Program-made: the position numbers and the translations under genes
The notes under the pieces: generated by a model
Told to the model about the DNA's origin: nothing
Databases searched by the model: none
What the model saw: only the letters and a program-made list of their open reading frames with translations
Assembly (NCBI GenBank): GCA_002030045.1
Contig: LQBI01000003.1
Location: 1 to 64,000, forward strand
From: Candidatus Aegiribacteria sp. MLS_C
Lineage (GTDB): Bacteria; Fermentibacterota; Fermentibacteria; Fermentibacterales; JCC-6
Reading direction: 5' to 3'
DNA: 64,000 bases
Shown here: positions 51,459-58,598 of the stretch, piece by piece
Layout: every line of letters begins with the position of its first letter
How positions within the stretch are numbered: position 1 is the stretch's first letter

Positions 51459-51668
51459 CTACACTTTTCCCGGTCTGACGAAGAGAAGCGACCATACACC
51501 GGCCACACCCACGACTATGTAGACGATCCTGCTGATGTCCCAGCCCAGGTTGAGGAAACCGGCTATGAGGTCCTTCTCCAGAATCGCGAGGATGCCCCAG
51601 TTGATGGCGCCTACGGCGGCGATGATCAGCGCGAGCCAGTTGAGGAACTTCATGTTTCTTGTGTTCAC
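51459..51668 (-). CDS. DUF378 membrane protein, copy 2
   Basis: 69 residues from a GTG at 51668, by analogy with copy 1; an ATG at 51653 is an alternative. The chain WLALIIAAVGAINWGILAIL, then LGWDISRIVYIVVGVAGVWS, parallels the copy at 30884-31090 almost residue for residue. Two helices are joined by a short charged loop. The position just after the cation antiporter, separated by a hairpin, may be fortuitous. Function unknown. Confidence 0.85.
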   Translation of the reverse strand: MNTRNMKFLNWLALIIAAVGAINWGILAILEKDLIAGFLNLGWDISRIVYIVVGVAGVWSLLFVRPGKV

Positions 51669-51991
51669 CCCCCCTCGAATGTCCATTGACCCAATTCTGC
51701 ACAGCGGAGGCGCCGTTGGCAATGGTGCTGTCCATTGCCGGAGATGATCACCAGGATACCATCGATCCACCGGGACTCAGGGCCGAAGCTCACAGCCTGA
51801 TCAGTCTTGTTCCTGAACAAGCCCTGCCGTCCGACGGAATCACCGTATAGACCCCGGAGGGGAGGCGGGAGCGTGAAGGCCGGGCGGCAGTACCCGGTCG
51901 GAGCTGAATGCCGGTCGGTAATCAAAGGAAAAGGGGAGCGGGAGCGGCATGCCACTCCCGCTCCTTATCATCCAGTCAGCGATCCTGCCTT
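51669..51991. other. intergenic stretch holding a minus-strand terminator
   Basis: No gene is seen between the DUF378 gene and the cysteine-rich gene. The terminator for the latter lies at 51925-51964. Plus-strand ORFs here are antisense continuations without protein character. Confidence 0.5.
51925..51964 (-). terminator. terminator of the cysteine-rich operon
   Basis: GGAGCGGGAG at 51935-51944 pairs perfectly with CTCCCGCTCC at 51955-51964. The loop itself contains the palindrome GGCATGCC. Read on the minus strand the hairpin is followed by a T-rich CCTTTTCCTTTG, 28 bases after the stop codon. Confidence 0.75.
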
Positions 51992-52327
51992 TCAGTGGCA
52001 GCCGCCGCAGTGGCCGGAATCCACCTCCGGCACCTCCTCGTGGTGTCCGCAGCCGCAGTCCTGATGGGAATCCACGCATTCTCCGGAGGCGCAGTCGTCA
52101 CATTCACCCGCGCAGCCTTCCACTTCGCCGCCGCAGCAGCAGTCCGTGTCGTGGTCTTCGGCGCAGTCGCACTCTTCGCAGTCCGCGCAGTCCCCGGCGC
52201 AGTAATCCTTTTCGCCGCCGCAGCAGCATTCGGCGCTCTCCGTCGACACCGGGTCCTCCTGTGCGCCGGCGATCATGAAGACACCGGCGACGGCAACTAT
52301 CATGAAGGGTATCAGCAGTCTTCTCAT
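51992..52327 (-). CDS. secreted cysteine-rich protein, probable metal binder
   Basis: 111 residues from the ATG at 52327 (AGAAGGACAG upstream; ATGA overlap with the small gene before it). The signal peptide is LLIPFMIVAVAGVFMIAGA. The mature part of about 90 residues has 19 cysteines, many Asp/Glu and a His-rich end. It consists of two repeats of the form CCCGGExxxCAGxCxDC (ECCCGGEKDYCAGDCADCEE and DCCCGGEVEGCAGECDDC) and a tail CGCGHHEEVPEVDSGHCGGC. This looks metallothionein-like but exported. Control by the ArsR gene upstream supports metal or metalloid binding outside the cytoplasm. I know no named family. Confidence 0.75.
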   Translation of the reverse strand: MRRLLIPFMIVAVAGVFMIAGAQEDPVSTESAECCCGGEKDYCAGDCADCEECDCAEDHDTDCCCGGEVEGCAGECDDCASGECVDSHQDCGCGHHEEVPEVDSGHCGGCH

Positions 52328-52464
52328 CTGTCCTTCTTCTCCCTGCCGCAGCAGTCGTGGCGACTGTCCTCGCCGTGGCATTCCCTTACCTGTTCCGGCG
52401 AACAGTCCTCCGGTCTGCCCTTCAGCCTGTCAGGCCTTTCGCATCTTCGGCTTCCTCCGCACAT
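52324..52464 (-). CDS. 46-residue cysteine/histidine protein between ArsR and the secreted protein
   Basis: From the ATG at 52464 with a near-perfect ribosome site (AAGGAGGCAGGAC), it opens MCGGSRRCERPDRL, contains CSPEQVRECHGEDSRHDCCG and ends REKKDR. It has six cysteines and two histidines in 46 residues and no signal peptide. The reading frame overlaps the ArsR 3' end by 43 bases in another frame and overlaps the next start by four. The ribosome site and double overlap argue that it is real. It could be a cytosolic metal chaperone or sensor accessory. Confidence 0.6.
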   Translation of the reverse strand: MCGGSRRCERPDRLKGRPEDCSPEQVRECHGEDSRHDCCGREKKDR

Positions 52465-52790
52465 GTCCTGCCTCCTTCGGGTCTGCATTCGAACCTGCCT
52501 CCAGCCCTCTCCGCGAACAGCCGCCGAAGAAGGTGGAGCATTCCATCGAGTTTTTCCCTGTCGACGCTGTAGTGGACGAAATAACCTTCCCTCTCGGACC
52601 TTACGAGTCCGTTCAGATGGAGCAGCCGCAGGTGCTGCGATACCGCGCTCTGTGAAATACCCAGATTCCTGGCCAGTCCGTTCACGCATATGGAGTCGTA
52701 TTCAAGGAGCAGGTCTATCAACCTGAGCCTGCTCTCGACCCCTATGATGCCCAGGAACTCGGCGAGAAGGGAAAGTTCTGTGTCCTCCAT
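52422..52790 (-). CDS. ArsR/SmtB-family metal-responsive repressor
   Basis: 122 residues; GGAAGACG precedes the ATG. The winged helix-turn-helix is complete: ESRLRLIDLLLEYDSICVNG, LARNLGISQSAVSQHLRLLH and GLVRSEREGYFVHYSVD. A C-terminal extension adds two cysteines (FECRPEGGRTCAEE), likely metal or metalloid ligands. There is no CVC motif in the recognition helix. A 12-2-12 inverted repeat, the classic SmtB/ArsR operator form, lies 13 bases upstream, so the gene very likely represses itself and the two cysteine-rich genes behind it. Confidence 0.88.
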   Translation of the reverse strand: MEDTELSLLAEFLGIIGVESRLRLIDLLLEYDSICVNGLARNLGISQSAVSQHLRLLHLNGLVRSEREGYFVHYSVDREKLDGMLHLLRRLFAERAGGRFECRPEGGRTCAEEAEDAKGLTG

Positions 52791-52802
52791 CGTCTTCCTT
52801 TC

Positions 52803-52841
52803 AGTATATGAGTATCTACTTATATACTATTTCGATGTCAA
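52803..52841 (-). promoter_or_regulatory. ArsR-type 12-2-12 operator with promoter
   Basis: AGTATATGAGTA (52803-52814), TC, then TACTTATATACT (52817-52828) form an inverted repeat with one mismatch in twelve. On the minus strand TTGACA lies at 52836-52841. The matching -10 would fall inside the palindrome (TAGATA at 17 or GATACT at 19 bases' distance). A repressor bound here would cover the promoter. Confidence 0.75.
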
Positions 52842-52902
52842 GCCGGAATGCGGTTATGCAGGAACGGTGTCCCCAGGGCAGCTTTGAATGAAGGGTCCGA
52901 GG

Positions 52903-53433
52903 CTACTCCGCCGCCTCCCTGCCCCTCTGAAGGAGCACCTGCACCACGGACATGGCCGGGTCGTTCACCGTCAGGAAGGTCTGCACCGGTTCTTCCATTC
53001 CCGGGAACCAGGCCTCCATGGAGACCTCGCCTGTGGCCGGAGTGAAGAAGGGCCGGTAGCAGTGGTTGATGATGTACCAGAGTTCCTCCGGGTATATCAT
53101 CACGTTGCTCCGCAGGTCACCGCTGTTGTAGAAGAGGGCGTGCTGGCCGTAGACCAGGTATTCGTCGCCTGCCCTGAGGGTGAAACGGGCGTCTTCGTCG
53201 TACATGACGTCCCACATCTCCTCCATGGTCATATGCCCGTAGGGGGTCCCGTACTCCCAGTGGTCGGGGCGGCCGTCACCGGTGATCACGATGACGGTTA
53301 TGTCGCCGTCCTCCCTCTCGTAGTAGCGGGGGTACTCCATTCCTCCCCAGTAGGGATAGGGTGAATACGGATGGAAGGTCTGTGCGGCAAGGGGCACGGC
53401 AAGAGTCAATGACAGGACAAGCAATATTCTCAT
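52903..53433 (-). CDS. secreted protein of unknown function
   Basis: 176 residues from the ATG at 53433, chosen for ACAGGAGGTGAACGTA upstream. The signal peptide is RILLVLSLTLAVPLAAQ. The mature part opens with a Pro/Tyr-rich stretch (TFHPYSPYPYWGGMEYPRYY) and continues as a compact mixed alpha/beta domain (DITVIVITGDGRPDHWEYG, LRAGDEYLVYGQHALFYNSG, IYPEELWYIINHCYRPFF). One cysteine is present. No family is recognised. It is likely periplasmic. The next gene on the same strand, the HPP protein, lies 70 bases upstream and may be co-transcribed. Confidence 0.65.
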   Translation of the reverse strand: MRILLVLSLTLAVPLAAQTFHPYSPYPYWGGMEYPRYYEREDGDITVIVITGDGRPDHWEYGTPYGHMTMEEMWDVMYDEDARFTLRAGDEYLVYGQHALFYNSGDLRSNVMIYPEELWYIINHCYRPFFTPATGEVSMEAWFPGMEEPVQTFLTVNDPAMSVVQVLLQRGREAAE

Positions 53434-53503
53434 TACGTTCACCTCCTGTGTATCTACCCTGAATAACCGCCCTGTGTTCCCGCGGCTCCGGTTCACCGCC
53501 CTG

Positions 53504-54061
53504 TCAGATGAGGTCCCTCAGGTGCTTCTTGAAGGAGAACCTCACCAGCACCAGGAGCAGTACGGCAGCACCTATCACAAGGATGGACATCGCGTTCCAC
53601 CTGTTGATCACCAGCGCCAGGGCTATGGCCGCCGCCGGGGGGTGCTCGGTATCCGTCAGTACCATGAGGAACGTCGAAAGGCCCACGGCCACTCCACCCA
53701 TGACGATGGGAGTCCCCGCCCAGCAGATATCCGTGACGGGAGAGATCGACCTGCCGAGAATGGTGCAGACCACCCCGGAGACCACTCCCACGGAGTAGCC
53801 TCCCAGGAGCGACCTGTAGCCGGCGGGCTGGGAGCCGGGAGAGGTGAAGACCATGAAGGCCGATGCTCCTATGGAGGCTATGATGGCGGTCTGGTCGGTG
53901 TAGTCCAGGACAAGCAGGACACCCACCACGGTGGCCATGGCCAGGAAGCACTGGAACAGGTAGTACCAGGCGTAGCGAAAGAAGTCCGGGTCCAGCAGCT
54001 TCCGCCTTCCGCGTTCCCTCTGTCCGGGTCTCTTCTCCCTGTCCAGTCCGTCGTCCCTCAT
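53504..54061 (-). CDS. HPP-family integral membrane protein
   Basis: 185 residues, four to five transmembrane helices. FMVFTSPGSQPAGYRSLLGG and LTDTEHPPAAAIALALVINR, with the HPP triplet, are the family signature. HPP proteins in cyanobacteria and plants have been linked to nitrite transport. That assignment may not hold here. The N-terminus is basic and cytosolic. GGGGAGG lies a dozen bases before the ATG. The CotH gene is divergent. Confidence 0.85.
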   Translation of the reverse strand: MRDDGLDREKRPGQRERGRRKLLDPDFFRYAWYYLFQCFLAMATVVGVLLVLDYTDQTAIIASIGASAFMVFTSPGSQPAGYRSLLGGYSVGVVSGVVCTILGRSISPVTDICWAGTPIVMGGVAVGLSTFLMVLTDTEHPPAAAIALALVINRWNAMSILVIGAAVLLLVLVRFSFKKHLRDLI

Positions 54062-54195
54062 GGAAGGGAGAATAACCTCCCCGCGGCTCCGGGGTCAAGG
54101 AAACCGATCGGGTGGATTGACCGGACCGGACCTCCCAAATATTATGATGACTGGTAATTACTTTTTCATGACTCTTCAGAGGCGAATACCGGCAT

Positions 54196-56736
54196 ATGCT
54201 GATGTCCATCCTTGCGGCGGTCCTGCTGGCGGGCACTCCTCCCGTGTACCGTCTCACCATAGAGGACCAGTACCTGGCGGAGATGCTGGCGGACCCATAC
54301 TCCGACGTATGGTACCCGGCACACATCGAGTGCCCCGGCGGCGAATCCGACTGCCTGGTCAAGATCCGGGGCAATACATCCCCGGAATTCCCGAAGAAGA
54401 GCCTTGCCATCAATCTGGACGATCCGGGAGTGCTCGGCAGGACCAGGCTCAACCTCAACGCCCAGTACAGGGACCTGAGCCAGATGAGGGACGGGCTTGG
54501 AATGCTGTTGACGAGGCTGATGGGTTTCCCGTCACCCCTGACCAGCCACGCCCTGCTCTACGTGAACAACGAGTACTGGGGCGTCTACCTGGAGATAGAG
54601 AGGGTGGACGGGGATTTCCTGTCCAGGAACGGTTACGGGCCGGGTCCGCTCTTCAAGGCCACGGACCATACCGCCCGTTTCGGCTGGCTGCCCTCGGGAG
54701 TCTCCCAGACCTTCGGCTACCGGCCCATGTCCGACAGCGAGGTGTACCTTCCCGACCTGCTTCGGCTGATCGATGCCGTCCTTCTGGGAGAGGGCTTCCC
54801 CGACATCGATACCGAGATGTTCCTTGCATACTACGCCGTGGTCCTGGGCATCGTGGACAACGACGGCGGCTCCATGAACTTCTATCTCCACCGTGATGAC
54901 GACGGCAGCTGGAGGGTATTCCCCTGGGACAGGGACAGCAGCTTCGGAAGCGAATGGGGCGGATTCTACAACCCGGAACTCTACCGCTGCACCTCCCTCC
55001 TTCACCTTCAGCGAACGGCCCTCTACTGCAGGCTTCTTCAGGACACGGACATGAGGGTCCTGTTCGACCAGTACCTGATGCAGATCTCGGACCTGATGGA
55101 GGAAGAGCTGCTTGCGTCGGTGGACTCCATCTACGAGGAGATAAGGGGATTCGTCTACACGGACACCATGAAGCAGGGGAGCAACGCGGATTTCGACCAG
55201 GCCTACCTGGACCTGAGGGAGTTCCTGCTCCAGAGGTCCTCCTTCATTCAGGACAGCATGATGGGACTCTACCGGCCGGTGCCGGTCTGCTCGATCTCCA
55301 TAGACCCGGTGAACCCCTCCTGCGACCATACGCTGATCGGGATAACCGCCTGGACGGAGGAACCGGTGGCGGAATGCTGGCCCTTCATAACCGTGGACAG
55401 GGGCGAGACCTTCGGTTTCTATCTCGAGGAGGTCCCCGGCTCCGGCGGCACCCAGTGGTCCGGGTTCTTCCTGATGCCCGTCAAGACCTACGCCGCCTAC
55501 TATTCCTTCAGGACGCTGAGCCTGCAGGCCGAGGAACGGGGATGCCCTGTCTACTTCCACTTTTTCCCCGAGTACGGGTACATGATCTACCAGCACGACT
55601 ACTGGCTGAGCACCCACCCGGCCTCGGTGGTCAGGCTCGCGCCGTTCAGACCGGATGAACTGGTGGTGGGGGTCCCGGTACGGTACGGGCCGGACCTGTG
55701 GCTGCTTCCACTGGTCAACGGAAGTACCGGCCCCATGGACCTTTCGCTGTGCTCCGTGGAGCTGGGGGAACCTCCGGGGAGGGTCTTCTTCCCCGAGAGC
55801 ACGGTGGTGCAGCCCGGGAACACCCTCTTCATAGCCAGCGACCTGGAGGCTGCGGAGAGCCAGTGGTCCGGCAGGAGCTTCATGGGAAGCAGCGGCGTAC
55901 AGGACCCCGGAGGCACCGCCCTGAAACTTCTGGATCCCGCCTGGAAACAGGTCATGGAGGAACAGGTCCCCCAGTCGGCATCCGGTATCCTCCAGGGCTT
56001 CCCCCTGGTCATATCGGAGATAAACCACTCCGGCGGCGGTGCCTTCGAATGCGGCGACTGGCTGGAGCTGTACAACCCTTCGGAAGAGGCGGTGGACGTA
56101 GGGGGGTACCTTCTCGAGGACGGGGACGGGAACGTCTCCATGGTCCCCTACGGAGGAGGGGAGATCGGACCTCGCGGTTTCCTGGTCCTGTGCAACGACA
56201 TCGACCGCTTTCGAAGAAGCTTCCCCGATGTGTCCAACGTCCTGGAGGGTCTGGGCTTCGGTCTATCCGGGGACAGGGAGGAGATCCGTATCTACGACCG
56301 TGGAGGCAACCCCTCCGAATCAATGTACTACATGACCTCCACTCCCTGGCCGGACAGCAGGGACAGGATACTGAGCCTCCTCTCCCCTCTCGGGGACTGG
56401 CACCGCTCCGACAGCTGGGAGGCGGTGGACAGGCCGGGCACTCCTGGATCGGCCAACCCCGGATGGTTCCATTACGGGGACTGGCTGCAGCTCGGTGCTG
56501 TGGACCCCAATCCCTGCAGGGGCTCCATCATGTTCGATTATTCAGCCGAGAACGCACCGGTGAGAGGCATGATCTTCGATCTTGCCGGCAGACTGGTACT
56601 TGACCTGGGAATCCTGCCCCCGGAGGGAGGTTCCATGATCGCGGAACTGCCGGAAAGGGAGTTCCCTCCGGGCACCTACTTCCTTATGCTCCGCGCAGGC
56701 GGCCGGACGGCCTGCAGGAAGTTCGTCGCGCTCTGA
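54196..56736 (+). CDS. exported CotH-kinase / lamin-tail protein with C-terminal sorting domain
   Basis: 846 residues with a short signal sequence (LMSILAAVLLAGTPPVYRL). The CotH kinase domain spans about 30-300: CLVKIRGNTSPEFPKKSLAI, LYVNNEYWGVYLEIERVDGD and WRVFPWDRDSSFG with its metal-binding Asp pair. A linker domain of beta-sheet type follows. A lamin-tail domain (LVISEINHSGGG, GDWLELYNPS, YDRGGNPSE) lies at about 610-720. The C-terminus (VDPNPCRGSIMF, FDLAGRLV, PPGTYFLMLRAGGRTACRKF) is a FlgD/T9SS-like sorting domain. CotH enzymes phosphorylate spore-coat or surface proteins; the layout here suggests a surface-displayed enzyme. Confidence 0.88.
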   Translation: MLMSILAAVLLAGTPPVYRLTIEDQYLAEMLADPYSDVWYPAHIECPGGESDCLVKIRGNTSPEFPKKSLAINLDDPGVLGRTRLNLNAQYRDLSQMRDGLGMLLTRLMGFPSPLTSHALLYVNNEYWGVYLEIERVDGDFLSRNGYGPGPLFKATDHTARFGWLPSGVSQTFGYRPMSDSEVYLPDLLRLIDAVLLGEGFPDIDTEMFLAYYAVVLGIVDNDGGSMNFYLHRDDDGSWRVFPWDRDSSFGSEWGGFYNPELYRCTSLLHLQRTALYCRLLQDTDMRVLFDQYLMQISDLMEEELLASVDSIYEEIRGFVYTDTMKQGSNADFDQAYLDLREFLLQRSSFIQDSMMGLYRPVPVCSISIDPVNPSCDHTLIGITAWTEEPVAECWPFITVDRGETFGFYLEEVPGSGGTQWSGFFLMPVKTYAAYYSFRTLSLQAEERGCPVYFHFFPEYGYMIYQHDYWLSTHPASVVRLAPFRPDELVVGVPVRYGPDLWLLPLVNGSTGPMDLSLCSVELGEPPGRVFFPESTVVQPGNTLFIASDLEAAESQWSGRSFMGSSGVQDPGGTALKLLDPAWKQVMEEQVPQSASGILQGFPLVISEINHSGGGAFECGDWLELYNPSEEAVDVGGYLLEDGDGNVSMVPYGGGEIGPRGFLVLCNDIDRFRRSFPDVSNVLEGLGFGLSGDREEIRIYDRGGNPSESMYYMTSTPWPDSRDRILSLLSPLGDWHRSDSWEAVDRPGTPGSANPGWFHYGDWLQLGAVDPNPCRGSIMFDYSAENAPVRGMIFDLAGRLVLDLGILPPEGGSMIAELPEREFPPGTYFLMLRAGGRTACRKFVAL

Positions 56737-56743
56737 CCCCGTC

Positions 56744-57388
56744 TCAGATATCCTCCGGACCAAGCTCCGGGGGAAAGTAGAGATCTATGGGACCGAAGAC
56801 GTAAGCCGCCACCTGGTAGGGCGGGAAGATGACCCGATAGCCCGCCGTCCCTCCCTCGCCGTCGGGCAGGGGCAGAAGACTGTGGTAATTGTCGGGATCG
56901 GCCGATGCACCCTCCTCTATCCATCCCTCGTCGTCAAGTATCCCGTTCAGTCTCGCCATAACGGAATCGGCGAATGCCCCGAACTCCTCCTCCCCTCCGA
57001 GCAGTTCCACGGGACCTATGAAATCCTCCAGTTCCAGGTCGTAGACGAACGCCCTGGTCCAGCTGTTCCCGTGTGCGCCTCCCGAGTACTCCCAGGTCCA
57101 CGCCATGACGCATACCAGGCCGTCCGGCGAGGGCTCGTCGGTGAAGGTTATCTCCAGGTTCCACTGGGGCATGAACGGATCGTCCAGTGAGTATTCGTCG
57201 AACCGGGCCCTGAAGGCCGGAACCTGCTTCGAGACGTACGCCTCAAGGCTGTCGCCTATGGCCCGGTTCTCCATTGCCGCATCGGAGTAATGAACCGATA
57301 TCGAGTAACCATCTCCCGCCTCCGCCCAGTCGCTTCCCTCGATCGAGGCCCGGGGAGCAAGAAGCATCAGCGCAAGAAAGAACGGCAT
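56744..57388 (-). CDS. exported DUF3298/DUF4163 (RsiV/PdaC-like) protein
   Basis: 214 residues from the ATG at 57388 (GGAAGGAG upstream). A short hydrophobic signal (PFFLALMLLAPRAS) precedes DUF4163 (YSISVHYSDAAMENRAIGDS). DUF3298 follows with WTWEYSGGAHGNSWTRAFVY, VELLGGEEEFGAFADSVM and the end motif YQVAAYVFGPIDLYFPPELG. In RsiV this fold binds lysozyme and in PdaC it adjoins a deacetylase; here it stands alone. A periplasmic or surface role in sensing or binding glycans or muramidases is plausible. It is convergent with the CotH gene, with only seven bases between stops. Confidence 0.8.
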   Translation of the reverse strand: MPFFLALMLLAPRASIEGSDWAEAGDGYSISVHYSDAAMENRAIGDSLEAYVSKQVPAFRARFDEYSLDDPFMPQWNLEITFTDEPSPDGLVCVMAWTWEYSGGAHGNSWTRAFVYDLELEDFIGPVELLGGEEEFGAFADSVMARLNGILDDEGWIEEGASADPDNYHSLLPLPDGEGGTAGYRVIFPPYQVAAYVFGPIDLYFPPELGPEDI

Positions 57389-57606
57389 GCCCACTCCTTC
57401 CGATATATCCTCCGGTATCGTGCCCGAAACTCAGCCATCCCCCGTTTGCATCCGGTGGATCCAGCGCCGCCCGCTCGGAAGGCTCCGCGACACTTCCCGC
57501 AGACGGAGGGACACCTCCCCGGTACTCCAGGTCCCGAGTGTGCTTCCGGATCCTAAAGGTAACCGAATCCGTTCCGGCGGACCAGTGAAACACTGAGGAG
57601 GATGGA

Positions 57607-58483
57607 ATGAGGGCGATCACGGCGGCTCTGCTCCTGGCTGCGGCGGCAGGTGCGGACTGCGTGGAGATAGGCTCCGGGGGCACCCCGGTCACCAACCGGC
57701 CCTTCTGCGGCTCCTGAGGGGACCCGGGACGAAGGTACCGGGTCCTGGTACTCGAAGAGGAGATGAACGGTCGGGCATCCATAGAGCGCATCGAACTCTA
57801 TTCCACCCATGACTTCCAGGCGGAAGGGTACTACTGCGATTTCGAGATGCCGGTCTGCAGCACGGAGGTATCATCCCTGTCGACATACTTCGAGGCCAGC
57901 TACGGGGGCAACCCGCCAGTCCCGGTCCTCTTCCTCGATACCCTGACAACAGACCGGGCCGACTCCACTCCCGGATGGAACGGCTTCGATCTCGCCGGGC
58001 CCTTCATCTACCAGGGCACCGGCAACCTGCTGTTCGAGTTCAGGTACATGGGAAGCAGCGGCACCACTGTGAACGTCGGGGCAGCGTCCCTACCGTCGGC
58101 GGACAGGTGCCTGGACGGGGAGGGTATCCCTCCTGCCCCGTGGGCGAAACCATGTCGTTCCTCACCTCCGTGCGCGTCCACTACGCCTCAACGGGAACGG
58201 GTCCTCCCCCGTCCCCCCCCTGTCGATCGCCCCGGCATCGGTGCCCTGCGGGTGTTCCACGGAGCTTCACCTCCTGGTACCGGAGGATGGCGCCGTCTCG
58301 CTTTCACTGCTGGACCTGTCGGAAGGACAGTGCTCAATGTCCTCGACGGCGAGTTCATGGATTCGGGCTGCCACCTCCTGCCCGTGGACCTCTCCGGTCA
58401 GCCGCCGGGCGTTTGCCCGGCCCTGATGCGGATACGGAACGAGGCCGCCGCCTGCGGTCTGGTCAGGATCCGACATCGCCTGA
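57607..58483 (+). pseudogene. frame-disrupted exported-protein gene with sorting-type C-terminus
   Basis: GAGGAGGATGGA precedes an ATG at 57607 opening with a signal peptide (RAITAALLLAAAAGADC) and VEIGSGGTPVTNRPFCGS. It then hits TGA at 57715. The same frame resumes as GDPGRRYRVLVLEEEM, IERIELYSTHDFQAEGYYCD and YQGTGNLLFEFRYMG. Near 58130 the protein character moves to another frame (MSFLTSVRVHYAS). By 58250 it is in the third frame (CSTELHLLVPEDGAVSLSLL), and by about 58320 back in the first (GRTVLNVLDGEFMDSG, HLLPVDLSGQPPG), a FlgD/T9SS-like C-terminal domain. At least three shifts and one nonsense codon are needed. Long C-runs near 58205 could reflect sequencing error. Confidence 0.7.
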
Positions 58484-58598
58484 GGTTTCAGCTGATCCCG
58501 TTCGAAGCAGCGGCATTCGCTCGGTCCTATCCTCCGGTCCGCGTTTTGAGTATTCTATTCTCTGGCGAATCCATGAAACCCTTTCGTTCGGAGGTCTC

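Noticed and set aside
51908-52726. 272-residue plus-strand ORF, rich in Ala and Val
   Set aside because: Antisense to the cysteine-rich operon. The minus-strand genes have ribosome sites, an operator and a terminator.
54532-56028. 498-residue minus-strand ORF
   Set aside because: Antisense to the CotH gene, which has clear domains in its own frame.
57715-57717. In-frame TGA as a recoded sense codon
   Set aside because: Other genes in the window end normally at TGA, and the same gene needs additional frameshifts, so recoding is not the simplest view.
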